Below, one piece after another: positions 46,739 to 58,777 of a DNA stretch of 64,000 nucleotides. This DNA comes from Cladosporium sp. IMV 00045 (Eukaryota > Ascomycota > Dothideomycetes > Cladosporiales > Cladosporiaceae): contig MSJI02000721.1 of NCBI GenBank assembly GCA_001931905.2, positions 99,534 to 163,533 of the forward strand, written 5' to 3'. Each line of letters starts with the position of its first letter. The first letter of the stretch is position 1. The notes under the pieces are model-generated. The model was not told the DNA's origin. It made no database searches and was given only the letters and a program-made list of their open reading frames with translations. Both the position numbers and the translations under genes were made by a program.

Positions 46739-48756
46739 TCAGAAAACCAATCGATTGATCGCAATATCTGGCCTATTTGAAAGAGTTGTCGAAGAGATCT
46801 CGCTGTGGATCGACAAGTGCGACGCGCGATGGTTGTCCTCTTTCAGTACTTCTGTCCCTTGATGATAATGACGATGACTTGGACCGGGTATGGAGAGTGA
46901 ACAGATGTAATATGGCGCGAACGGTATATCTCCCACTCAGTGTCGAATGACCACCATAATTTTTGAACAGAAACTCTTGGCACTGGTTCCTTGTCCTGTG
47001 TCTCTTTGCTTTGGAGAGCTATTGATTCGGACAGACGTGGAAGCACAAACGATCAGAAGACTAGCATAAAAAGCTTTCTAAGCCTCCAAGTCTGGTTATG
47101 GCAGAAGCACTTTACCAGCGTCACCAGTACATGGATGTTTTCAACTTTGACAGTCGCAACCAACAGGGCTCTCTTCAACGAATTCGGGCAGGCTGTACCT
47201 TCCAGGCTGAGGGTAAGCCGGTCAACATCCAAGGCACATTGCTGCGCTTGTGAACCCGCCTTCCCGGGCCAAGGATACCTACTCGTATGTTTTGCTGATT
47301 ACATCCTCATTACCTCGCTCATCACCTTACTCATTACTGACTCAAACCTTATAGGGGTCAACACGTTCATTGCTTACCCTCGTCGTCCCTCACTTCCTTC
47401 AGTCTCCGACGCGGATCTCGCCATGATTCCGCGTAGTAGCTTAAGAGACAAGAATGCTCTATAGGAGATAGCTCTTGTTCCGAAAGAGCTATTTCATGTT
47501 TTTTTACTTCCTGAACATACATCTGGAGTGGAGGAGAGTAGGTCGAGAGTGGGGGTTTTTCTTTTTGCAGGAGATAGCTGGTGGGAAGGTCGCGATCTTT
47601 CTCCTTTCTTCCTAAGGAAATTGGGAGAGCGAATTCAATCTGCTTATTAACTTCCCAGCCCACACCGAGGCTCGATGATCGATCATAGCGTCAATACGAA
47701 CGAAACACACTAGGAAAAATACGATGATCACTCGACACAACAACTGCTCCGGATCCTTCTGCTATGATTCAGCAAGCTTCGCAGCCCGTGCTAGCTATTC
47801 CACTGTTCAGCATATCGCATTTCGGTAAAAGGGGCATATGGAGAACCCGAAGAAGCAAAACGCACTTTTTCTGACCACAACCGCCACACTTGAGCCTTTC
47901 TTGAACGTATCGCCGCATTTGGAGCAAGAAAAGTTGTACGTGAGGTTGTCGACAGGCTGGGCTAGAGCTGAGACGGCATGGCAGGCAGAAGAGGTGCCTG
48001 GCTCTTGTTGATGCATGGCGAGTATATGGGCTGGGGTCTGTTGCTGTTGATTCGGGTGGATGCTCTTTGTGGAAGTGGCGATTGAATGATGTTGGATAGA
48101 AGGAGTGGTCATTGGAAATGTGGGAACGAGGCTGGTGTTGGTCTTTAATGGATGGGCATCATACCGTGAGGCTGCACACGTGCTTGCCGATTTCTATGTG
48201 CGATTGGTAGCAGAAGAAGTATTGTCGTTCATTTTGACTCGCCTGACCTTGTGCTGCAGCCACTTCATATTCAGCCTGATCGTACTACAGCTTTTATTCA
48301 AGGCGACCAGTAGATACTTTAGAAGCGTTTACGCTGATTGGGATAAGAGAGCGTGGCTGTCAAGCTCGTCGTCACATGCGAACGATCGGAATCAGGCGTA
48401 CGTATAGGATCGCTCTCAGGTGAGCCTGGTGTTCTCAATGAATTTGTACCGGCGTGAGTTGTCACTATGGAAGCTGTGAAGTCCCAAGGCAGATAAGGCG
48501 AACACTGAGCCCGACAGATTGGTTCGTTCCAACCAAGGCGACGATCCCCTCCCGTCTGATGAGTGGCGTCTGTGCCTGCACAGATTGGGACAGTTGAGGT
48601 GGCACGGTATGATTGGCTCTCAGAAATTGGGCATTCCGTTGGCAAGGAGACTCAACTGCAGAACAGCATTTGTCCAGACTTCATTCATACAACAGAGCTT
48701 CACCACATAACTCAAGCCACTACGCACACGAACCACGAAACAACGTCTTGTCCGTC
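46739..48756. other. Intergenic region with one doubtful small ORF
   Basis: About 2 kb. Only the minus ORF at 47807-48112 (listed separately) drew attention. Other ORFs of 60-160 codons show no features. No RNA gene was seen. Confidence 0.5.
47807..48112 (-). pseudogene. Possible small zinc-ribbon ORF, frame-broken
   Basis: A 101-codon ORF carries NFSCSKCGDTFKKGSS near residues 60-75, a C-x2-C knuckle. A second knuckle (KCGGCGQKKC) follows at once but in another frame (about 47870-47890). Two adjacent C-x2-C pairs would make a zinc ribbon if the frames were one. This could be a frameshifted gene, a base-calling error or chance. The N-terminal half is Gln/His/Ser-rich and uninformative. I give no reconstructed product. 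Confidence 0.25.
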
Positions 48757-50092
48757 ATGTCCGGAGTTGGAAGCGATTCCTGGCTAGGAGTAGACGAAGA
48801 CAGCGATCCGGAGCTTCGCGAGCGCGCAACTTCTTTCATTGCTTCGATCAAATGGGATGCTTTGGTGAGCCTTGCAACCCAAAAGCGAGGCATCCAATGT
48901 GAGCTCAGTGAAGGATTCTCCATGGGCAATTTCAATCTCGTGAGGAGACTCCTCTTCAAAGATGGCTCAAGCTGGGTTGTGCGTTTGCGCCTACCAGATC
49001 TGCCAAGCATATTTGGCACACGTGAGAGGTTGAGTGCCGAAGAGTCGATGAGTATCGAGGTCGCCACCATGAAGTACATCAGGTGCGCATAATCCAAGTT
49101 TCTTGCACGCGGCGTCTTCGCCTAATGCTGACAGGGTCTGCAGACTCAAGACCCAGATACCAGTTCCAGAAGTATTTGCATGGAACTTGCACGCGGACAA
49201 CGAGGTAGGGCTTCCGTACATCTTGATGGAGTACTTGCACGGTACTGTGGCATCCGAGCTCCGCGCACTGCGAGAGTGCGAGCCTTACGTTTTTGGTACC
49301 GCCGAACAAGACGCTCGATTCTGGCATCAGATGGCATTCATTCATGTCCAGCTTGCCAATACTACTCATGACAAAATTGGGAGTCTTCACCAAGATGAAG
49401 ACAGCTTGGTAATTGGACCAGAGCTTGTCACAGGCAAAGGGCCTTGGACGACTTCAGAGGACTTCTACTCGACTCTGGCTCATCATCGATTGAAAGCCGC
49501 CGAACAGGATGCAGGGGCTGAGGTCCGCAACAAACCCTCCGAACTCCCTTACGATTTCCGAAACTTGATGAAGAATATATTGGTGCACGGTGAAGCTCAA
49601 ACCAAAGGACCTTTCGTCATGGCCAACCGCGACTTTGGTGCACACAACGTTCTCGTCGACAATGAATTTAACATCGTCGGTCTCATCGACTTCGACGGCT
49701 GTATGTTTGCTCCCATTGAAGTCGCCGCTCAATTCCCACTGTACATGGGCTTGCAGCGTCCTGTCCCCGGGCATGTCGAAACTAGGGAGCTTGCTTTGAA
49801 GCGCATCGAGAAGCAACGTCATCTCATCCCTCGATACGTCGAATTGGTCCGCGCAATCACCACCGAGCTGGAGAGGAGCACTGGAGCCGAAAGTGCCAGC
49901 AGCCTGGCGGATGCGCTTGTTGGTGATGCTGCTACTGTTGTGCAGGGTCTGAATGAGTACGGGCAGCATCAGGACTTTGTGAACGACAGTTGGATGGCGG
50001 CATATGATCTGCTCATGCGGAAGCAAGAACATATTGGCAGAGCGTTGGCCGAAGAGAACTCTTCGCTGGCTGCAGAGCTCTACCACTCGTGA
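48757..50092 (+). CDS. Aminoglycoside-phosphotransferase-fold (APH/CAK-like) protein
   Basis: Two exons, 48757-49082 and 49135-50092, give 427 aa. The start is the first ATG after an open frame that otherwise begins with TTG. The 52-base intron (GTGCGC...CAG) joins KYIRVCRLKTQIPVPEVFAW. The fold is recognised from VVRLRLP (strand 3), the PVPEVFAWN...LPYILMEYLHGT hinge and the late LVDNEFNIVGLIDFDG metal site. The catalytic loop reads NRDFGAHNVLVD: Asp275 and Asn280 are present, but the usual His at the first position is Asn273. Fungal genomes carry many such proteins, most without known substrates. A small-molecule kinase role is possible but unproven. No signal peptide is seen. Confidence 0.85.
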
Positions 50093-51294
50093 TAATTGTG
50101 GCGGTAGCACCATGTATGTCTGACCTACTGACCTCTGGTTCACCTCCTCCTGATGGGATTGTAATAGTTTCGTGAAGCGAACGTTCGAAAGACAGGCCTA
50201 CAGCTGGAAGGCACAGAAGAACAAGATACCAAGGGCAGAGACTTGAAATGTCTTGAGCACGTCTGTCGACTGTGGATTACATACTGTTATGGACGTAGCG
50301 TTCTGTCTTGTAGAGCCAATTAGCACTTTCCATGTTCTAATACAGTCCTCTCTGAGTCGACCCGTTGGACATGAGGGCGTTATATGCAACTAGATACATG
50401 TATCTTAGCACTCGATGAGAGACAAGACGACCTGGAATGGGTCACGTGGCATAAAATGGTACAGTATTCCACTAGTTACTATACAACCGACTTAATAATT
50501 CGAAAAAGATGCATGAGATCATTTCCTATGAGAGGCCCGGGTCTGGGCAACACTCGCCGCAGTCGAACCAGTTGCATGACGAGCATGGCTATTGCCTAGC
50601 AGTGAAAAGCTACTTTCATTTCGGGTATAGCAATAAGACACATTGATCGTCGATGCCTTATTAACGCGACCAGAGTACCACCCACTGCAGCCAGGCCTAT
50701 CCCGTCACCTCTCCATTTGACAAGAACGGCTTGCCTCAGTATGCTAGGCGTATCGCGATTCACTGGTGTGGACGACTCCGCTTCCACCGTGGGGGTGAAT
50801 GTCGGGCGTAGGAGAGTCATCGGCAGAGGATCGATTAGTGGATTCTGCAGGAGGAGAGATTTCTTGCTCTTGCAGTGTCGCCAAAAAGCAGTCTTGTCGG
50901 AACGAGAGGTTCTGAGATTGCGTCGGCTGAAGAGGGCAGTGCTTTGGTCGTGTTGATTGAGTATCAATAATCATGTCATGCTATCTGAAACAAAAATGAC
51001 CAGGCCCTTCTCTGCCAGGCAATAATGGCGAGGGCGCCGTAGGCTCGTTACGCAATGAGTCCGACTGCGGTGAGTGTTCAACAGTGTTCGATCGTCCTTC
51101 TTCCACCAAGAGTGTCCGGTTGGACGCTGCATTGTTGACAATCCCTGTTCAAGAAGGCATCCTCTATGAGCAGCCCGGATCTGGTCTGCTTATGGCAAGT
51201 ATTCCTCTCAAACAGGGGCTTTCAGTAATGCAGCGTCAAAGCGGGCTTTCTCGGTGGAAGAAGGACGACCGAACACCGTTGAAATAGACATTGG
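50093..51294. other. Intergenic, convergent 3' ends
   Basis: About 1.2 kb. Short overlapping ORFs only (largest 123 codons, 50596-50967 minus) with no domain features. Confidence 0.5.
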
Positions 51295-52489
51295 TCACCT
51301 CTCATGACCCTCGGGATACTCCATCTTACAGAGACGGACAGCAGAACCTCCTCCTTCGTCCGGGTATGGCTCGACCCAACACGGCAGATTGTACTCATCG
51401 ATGTACAAATAGCGCGTGTACATGTCTGGTGGCCGTGAGCAGGCTCTCCTCCGCCCATTGCTGAAAACATTAGAACTTCGCTTCCATTCTGTTCTCAGCT
51501 CAGCCTCGCCTAAGGAATTCACTGTAACCTTCGTGGCGTCGAGCAGATGTTCGAGGTCGTCGATCAGCCTGTCAAGGTAGTCGTACGAAAGATCGGAACG
51601 AGATCTTTTCCAGCATGTAGCTCAGGAGATGAAGTATAATTTTGCTGTCGCTTTCCAGGGAAGCACGGTCCTCTTCGTCTTCGATGCCGCTCCAATCGTC
51701 CGAGCTAGAAATCGACCAGCAGTTGCGACTTGGAATGTGGCAGAGTGTGACGGTCGGATGTTTAGCAGGATCATTTTTGAATTTGCTTCCTGTTCGGCAA
51801 AGTTTGACCGTGAATTGACTAAGAAGTGGTAGAAGAGGATCCGTTATGTTCTCGATCCAGTCCTGCCATCCAAAATACATGGCTTCGGTGTGCGACGTTT
51901 TGAAGAGGAAGTGATTGCATTTAAAGAACATCGGCAGCGTCTCCTGACGCACCAAGCGACTGACGCGGGTGATAGATGGGGGACGGGCTTTTTTGCTGGA
52001 CAGCCTGATTAAGTCGTCTTCGCCTGTGACAACGAATTCGAAGATCAAGCATCGTAATTCGGGGGAGAGAGTCGAGAAGAGTGGGCTCTGAGCCTGCGAT
52101 AGTGGTACAGGTGGACTAGGCGCAGGTAACGGCTTCAGAGCATCAGGAAGGCTAAGTAGTGCCCGCACCTTGGTTGCTGCTTCCAGTAAGGGCGGGTTGG
52201 GTTGTAAGATATCCCATGCGCTGGGATAAAACCAAAGCTCCCACTGTTCGTTTCGGGGTGGCCGGGGTAGGAACCATATAAAGCGGTACAGTTGTGTGGC
52301 GAGTTGTCGATCCAGGACCTGAACGTCATCGATCGATCTTAATGATCGTAGGAAGGAGAATAGTTGGTAAACCAGGAGGAGCTGGCTTTTAGAAAGCGAA
52401 GTGGTGTGTGTGGGTGAGGTGCGCAAGTCATCATTGTGATCGGTTAATTCGAATCCCGGAACCCTGGCAAACTGTAGAGTCGGAGCCAT
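51295..52489 (-). CDS. 2EXR / F-box-like fungal protein
   Basis: Minus-strand gene with first ATG at 52489 (an upstream TTG at 52516 is not used). Exon 1 runs 52489-51587, and the model joins to 51528-51295 through a 58-base GT-AG intron, giving 378 aa. Residues about 150-225 hold the 2EXR/F-box-like core: FSTLSPELRCLIFEFVVTGE, then ITRVSRLVRQETLPMFFKCN. This arrangement (Leu-Pro-x-Glu-Leu-Arg, then R-x-x-R-x-E-x-L-x-x-F) is typical of a large fungal family of unknown function, sometimes linked to ubiquitin ligases. The C-terminal 77 residues (EAELRTEWKRSSNVFS onward) are in another frame from exon 1. The removed 58 bases also read like coding helix, so a frameshift is possible (see findings). 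Confidence 0.7.
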
Positions 52490-53670
52490 GATAGGATGGA
52501 ACGTGAAATAGATCAAGACGCTGGACGGGCCAGTGCGAGGGTCTGCAGAGCAACGTAGTTAATGTCGAAGGCGGAAGTCGCCCTTGGTTTTGTGCGAAAT
52601 ATTAAAAGCTGAGGAGTATACTGCATGCATGGACGGCAATGCCACGAGTCTCATCAATATATACCCCTCAAACTGCCATTATTTACAATCAGTCCATGTT
52701 TGGGTGAGCGAAGGGGTACACGGTTGTAGTGCATAGGCGAGGTACCCTGGCCAAACACAGCGAATCAATGCAGCAGCCGAGCCGCGTCGTGGTACTTGAG
52801 CCATCAACGTCCAGGCAGAAGCTGCTTCCGTGTTACGCAGGACTGATTGCAGGACAGGAGCGTGGCCGTTCGTTGGATACCGCACTATGCACGATGGCCG
52901 GATAGGGAGTCGGCGCTGTTAAGTTGCATATTCCGCTGTACGTGCTCTGCACAAACGGGACAAGGGTGAGCATCTGACTTGGCTGGATGTTGATAGGTAT
53001 GAATCGAAAGACTTTTGCGGCGCTTCGGGAGGAGAAGAGAGTCAGTTCCAACAAAGGACGGTCGGGCAAAAAGTGTCAAAAGTATGAAAAATGAAAAGTG
53101 TGTCGAAAGCGTAGGAGAAATGGGCAAAGTGAGGTCACTGTCAACGTTGGCTGACCAGTGAAGCTACAATACTGCACTAGGGCAGAAATCTATCGCTACC
53201 TAACAGTCACAAATCATGCCATCAAGTTTTTTTCCAGATATATGATATATTCTGCAAGTTTTCGGGCATCTCATGCACTCGACCAAACCTGTAACAAACA
53301 AACAAACCCTCGCCTTCGTGGGTATTTGTTCTTACCACACGCTGCATAGTCACGTAACACAAAACCACTCACTCTTGGGCCGCTTTGCCGCGTGTATTTA
53401 GAGATGTGAAACCCATTGACCTTGACCATCTAGGGATTTGATAGGTTGAGGGATTATCTGGAATTTCGCTTGTATTACGCTTCTTTGCCCCTCTCAAGGA
53501 ACAGATAAAGGAGACAAGGAAACGAGTAACTCTGAAATCCAGGAAGATAGGAGGAATGTAAACGGTAACGGGACATTAAAAGCAAAGCGATGAAGCCCAT
53601 CCGCCCTTTCTCAAAGAAAATCTATAGCCCGACAAAACCCAAGCCAAAAACCAAGTAAAACAAGACAAAA
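52490..53670. other. Intergenic region
   Basis: About 1.2 kb between the 2EXR-like promoter and the 3' end of PHO81. Short ORFs without features. No repeat was seen. Confidence 0.5.
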
Positions 53671-56600
53671 TCAATCAACAGCCTCCTTAAACCTCATAAC
53701 AGCATTATCCGTAACCAACCCATCCACACCCTTCTGCAGGGCCAGCACACTTGGCCTTTCTGTGACCCCACCATTCCCACCATTTCCACCACCAGAAGCT
53801 GAAGCGAAATTCACATCCCTCGAATAATCCGAAATCAACACCAGTCCCGCTTCTTTAATCGAATCGATCAAAGCAGGCACCAGTTCGAGCAAGCGAGAAG
53901 TGCAAATCAAGCCCATGAAATTGTTCGACTGGGCGATGCGTACGGCTTCTTTGATGGAGGTGTCGGTGCGGCCACAGCTGTGGATCATTGCTGTGTTGGT
54001 GTTGGAGTTGGTTGATGAGGATGAGGGTGAGGGTGGGGCGACGCCGAGTTCGTTGCAGAGGAGGACGGGGTCTGAAGTTTCGGTTAGTGGTTATGTTCGT
54101 ACTGGACACAGCAAGGGTGTTGGTGATGGCAGTCAGGAACTTACAATTCGGCTGCTTCCAGTTCAACGCAGCGCAGACGTCAGCATTGTAGCTTGAAAAC
54201 ACAAAGTTGCGCAGCGGATTATCTTTCGCCTCGCGGAGATTTCTGGCATGGTTGAAAACGACCATGAGCACAGCATCCGCAACGAAATTGATATTCTGCG
54301 TGGGGCCCAACTGCAACTTCTCCTCCACATGCCGAGTCGGGTAGCAGACGTGCAGTTCCAAATTGAGGTCCGCGGGCAGCATGGCGAGGGCATCTTGCAG
54401 AGAAGCGTAGGAGCGGGCAATCTGGCGGTGGAAAGCAGGGAGTTCTTCAGGGTCGATGCCGGCTTCGACAAGGCTTTCGAAGGCGCCGTTGATGCCGTGT
54501 TGATGCGCGGCTTGGGAGAATTCTTCGTAGGTCAGGCGGCCGATGAGGTCGTTTCTACTTGACGGTAGGGCCCATTCGGGGAAGAGGACGGGCACGCCGT
54601 CTTTTGTGACTTGGACGAATAAGCGGAGGAAGTCGCCGCTCAGACTGCTTCCGGTGATGAGATTGCTCGGGTGATTCTCGAATTGGCTCGTTGCTTTCCA
54701 GTACGTGGCGAAATGTGTGATCTCAAGCGGGATGCCGTGGAAAGGTGTAATGACCTGGTAGCGGAAATTGATGCGTCCAATGGCGCGCAGACGCGGGTCG
54801 AAAAGCTCCAAATGCCATCTGCCAGAGCTACTTGATTTGCCGGTGAAGACACGGCTGGATGCTGCTGAGCGAGCGATGACTTTGCTGCCGAAAGTAGGGA
54901 ATATGTCAAAGTCGATGCTGAAAGTCTCCAGATTCTCGATCTGGAAGCTGATGTTCTTGAAATCGTCCTGTACTGGTAAGGGCACGTTGCGGGGGATGAG
55001 GTCTGATGACTTGGACGAAATGGTAAGTCGAGCAGCCGGGTATTTGCTGTCTCCGTAAAACTCAATGGCTTCGCAACCCAAATCGTCGAAAGATAGCAGG
55101 ATGAAAGTCTTGGTAGTATCCAAGAAGTTATGGCCGTACCGGCGCAGTGGGATGATAGGAGGCGGGAGGATGAGGTCAGGGATGTTTTCGGGATCCATTG
55201 GCGACAGCGTCTGCGTCTCGTCGACCTGAGGAGGCTGGATGACCGTTTCCAAAGTGAAGTCCATTGTCTGCTGCTTTCGTTGGTTGGCCGTCTGACCCGC
55301 CTGAGCGAGCAATTGCATGCAGTCAAGGTGCCCTTCCCAAGCAGCATAATACATGGCAGACAAGCCCTTCTCGTCATTCACAACAGCATCGACTTGAAAC
55401 TCAAGCAACTGCTGCAAACAATGCAAGTGACCCTCACTGGCGGCATGGAAAAGCGGCGTCCACTGGTAGAGTTTGTCGGCTTGGTCCATGTCCACGCCGT
55501 AATCTTTCATGAGACGCAAGATCTGCTGATTCCTGCCAAATCGCGCCACAATATGCTGAGGATACAGGCCTTCTGCATCAGGCAGCATCTGCGGGTTGTA
55601 GTGCAAGATCTGCTCCACGATTGCCACAGACCCATACTGACAGGCCAAATTCAGAGGGATGTGGTCGTTGGTCCCGGAAGGATTTACCGTCGCGCCGAAC
55701 CTGAGCATCTCTTGAACACTTTCCGCGCGAGAATGCACAATAGCATGGATCAAACCGGTGAAATTGTCTAGATCCTTAGCATCGACAGTATCCGGCGCGC
55801 CCGCCACCAGGATCTGCATCATCTCGACCCGTCCGTGCATCGAAGCGTAATGCAGCGGTATGCGGCCATAGACGTCAGGTGAGCGAATATTCGCGCCATT
55901 TGTGAGAGCAGCGTTCAAGATCTCCTTGTTTCCAGACACGGCAGCCTCATGAATGCAATTGCGCTCATTGATAGGGTCAGCGTAGTTGAAGTCAATCAGC
56001 CCAGTCTCGTACAAGACTTGCTGCGTCGAAGGCGCAGCGGTGTTGGCGGTGTTCAGGAAAACACGGCTGATCCGTTCTTTGGCCTCTTCATGGGTTATGG
56101 TCCTCGCCGCCCATTCTTTGACAAGACCGGTATTTCCAGCATTGATGGCTTGTAAGATTTGCACTTCAAGCTCGAGGTCGTCCTGTCCAGCCTGCGGTGC
56201 CCTGTTCTCGAGCTCCACAGCCGGGACGTATGCGATTTTTTCGCCTTCTGCCCATGCCTGAAGTTCAAGTAAACCTGTCGTGGCCTGATCCGAGAGATCA
56301 CTAATCACATCGCGGTTAAAACAGGGCTGAACTTCGACGGCGCGAGAAAGATAGATTTCCTTCTCTCGAGACTGCAAATTGTGTGATTAGTATCTTCGCG
56401 CCACCGCCATTGAAACGCTGAGGTTTACCTTGGACGTTTTATCCCACTACCAGAACGAGTCAGTTTAATTCGAATTTCGAATTGGAACATGGAGTCATCC
56501 ATACCTTCTTCAAAATCTTGGAAAACGCAGTCTGATTAACCTCGACAAACTGCTGCAGCTTGTCGAGATCATTGCTGAAGAGCCGAAAACCCTCGTCCAG

Positions 56601-57239
56601 CGTGACATAGCTCGAGGACAGTTTCGAAGCGGGCGTAGCGCGGGATTGCAGCGAGCGTTTTTTATCGAGAAGAGTCCGTAATCGCAGTTTGAGCTACAAG
56701 CAGGGCGAGAAAAGAAAACCCGTCAGAGAAATGAACTTCAAAAAATTGCACCGGGCCTCACCCTCTCAAGCAAGGCTCTCAGGCAGACGTCCAGATACGC
56801 ACTTCGGCTTCTTTCTGAAGGTAGAAAGTGTTGACCTTCTCCAGCTCGCGCTCCAGACGGAAGAAGAAGGTGGCTTTGTTGGCCTGCAGGGAGGCTTGGG
56901 AGTCTTGGAGCGTCTCGCCATTGGCGGCGAGTTGTTGCGCGGCGAGGATTGGGGTGGCGCTCAATTTCTTGATGAGCTATTTGCGGTTTGAGTGGTTAGT
57001 GAAAGGACTCTCGTTGTTTCGCAGGAATCAAGCCGCTGGCTGGCTACTACTACTACTACGAGATACACACCTTCTTGAGCGCCTTGTAGTCGACAAAGCT
57101 AGCTGCATACTCGGGTATGTCCAGCTGACGCTTTTGGATGTGCTTGCCGAATTTCCTGGATTGCAGCCGATCAGCATTTGGCTTTGCCACGTATTTACGG
57201 ATATCTCCCGTCGAGAGGCGGCTTTTCGCAGACGTACAT
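53671..57239 (-). CDS. PHO81: SPX-ankyrin-GDPD phosphate regulator, PHO81/NUC-2 homologue
   Basis: Seven-exon model: 57239-57238, 57155-57071, 56976-56803, 56693-56505, 56446-56429, 56371-54145, 54071-53671, giving 1031 aa; Neurospora NUC-2 is about 1066. In the phosphate pathway this protein inhibits the Pho80-Pho85-type cyclin-CDK when phosphate is scarce, allowing the PHO4/NUC-1 factor to act. The SPX domain (residues 1-190) reads MKFGKHIQKRQLDIPEY, DYKALKKLIKKLS, FFFRLERELEKVNTFYLQKE and WDKTSKSREKEIYLSRAVEV. About six ankyrin repeats follow at 285-510 (for example NERNCIHEAAVSGNKEIL). A GDPD-like C-terminus runs from about 745 to the end and looks catalytically degenerate, as in Pho81. 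The ATG appears split by intron 1, and exon 5 is only 18 bases. All introns are GT-AG. Confidence 0.93.
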
Positions 57240-58777
57240 GGCAGGCGACGATTGGGTCTCACACCGCTATTCAGTAATTGGTGTCTGATGAGCACGCTTT
57301 GTCGGCTTTCGGTGTGCAGATCAACTGGCAAGATGAGGAGGATGGGCAGTGATCGCAAGCGGATTCGGCATAGCTGGAGGCGAGCGAGCGGCCTAGGCGA
57401 CAGAAGCGTCGCAAGTCATGTCGGGCGAAGAGGGAACTGTAACAGGAGGAATTGACTGGGAGCAGAAGGGAGGGTGACGACGAGAAACAGCAGGCAAGTG
57501 TAGTCACAAGTTGTACGAGAGAAACGGTGGGCACAAGAAGCGTCACAACAAGACCAGACCAGCAAAAGACAAGGCTTCGGTCAACAGGGCAAGAGCAGCA
57601 GCACGTGCAAGCGGCGAGGGATGTTGAACTTTACTTGGGGGGCCCGTATCGATAGGGGCGGGGTGGACGGGCGCGCGCCAGGTGGGAGGTGAGACAAGAC
57701 TACTACCACCACCACCACCAAGAATGATGAAGACAGGCGTAGAGTGCCGCCGCGGGCCATGCGAGCGGCTAGCTGCCTAAGGGAAAACAGGTGGACAAGT
57801 CAACGTCTCCTCTTCGTCAGTGGTACAGTAGTAGTAGGAAGAAGGTACTTGGTGAATGGTACTTCTGCTAGTAGTGAAAAAGCCGCCCGCATTGGAAGAC
57901 TGGCTTCGACGAATCGCAGACTCAAATGCGCCCACGAGCTTCGGGGATGGTTTGCGGCTTAACGAGACGTCGAGGAGTGGAGTAGAATGGAGTTTGTTCG
58001 GTGGATGAATGCCGCCATCAAATGCCAACACCACTTCTTAGATAATATGACATATCTGGCGAGCCTGGGAATGACTAGGTACTGCTTCAAGAGACGAAGA
58101 CTTTTTTGCTAATAACGCTGTGCTGCCCCGCGGCAACATTGCGGCAGAAACAAATGAATGAGGTACATGTACCTACGTTGTTCCGTTGACTTTCATCAAT
58201 AAGGTAAACATGTCCCCGAGTTACTAGTTGATTCATAGTCGTGTGAGCACCTGCCGATCAAGGTGTTTTCAAAAAGTGTGAAGTGCATGTTATTAAGCAT
58301 GGTATCAGTATTCTTGTGGACTAGTAGTAAGCATACAGTATAACACCTCCCATGCCATCTCGGACTTCGCCAAACAACCCAATGAAAATTCCCAAAGAGA
58401 AACATGTTTAAGAAAACTTCGCCGCTCTTCCAACATGTGAAGTATGGTATCATCAACGTCCTCGCGGTCTGGTACATGTAGTCAATGGCTTCTGTAGCTT
58501 TCCTCGCGCTTGTAAATATGATAATTACTGCCATACAATCTCCCAGTTCTAAAGGAGAACAAAATCTAAAATAAAGAAACAAGCTACGTAATTCGCCGCA
58601 ACACATGCGTTGGGTATCATCCAAATATTCACATCATCCGCCTCCCCATTTATCCCGTCATGCATTCCTTGCCATCCCACGCCGAAAATAAAAGAATCTC
58701 AAACCATGTAATAACCGCAGAGTATTCCACGCTCCTCAAAACGCCCAGGACCCCAATCACCCAAAATATCAAACCCC
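57240..58777. other. PHO81 promoter region and 3' flank of the next gene
   Basis: About 1.5 kb with no supported gene. The PHO81 side has a CACGTG palindrome (57602-57607) and a CCA trinucleotide run near 57700-57720. Short ORFs to 142 codons (58196-58624 minus) lack features. Confidence 0.5.
57601..57608. promoter_or_regulatory. Candidate NUC-1/Pho4-type E-box, GCACGTGC
   Basis: An eight-base palindrome with a CACGTG core about 360 bases upstream of the proposed PHO81 start. Pho4 and NUC-1 bind CACGTG, and yeast PHO81 is itself a Pho4 target, so feedback control is plausible. CACGTG also occurs elsewhere in the window (for example in the intergenic DNA near 19008 and 50442), so a single site is weak evidence. 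Confidence 0.3.

Noticed and set aside
57056..57358. Unspliced 100-codon minus ORF as the PHO81 N-terminus
   Set aside because: SPX proteins start at M-K/F-x-G; the extra 70 residues cross a canonical intron and do not resemble the family.
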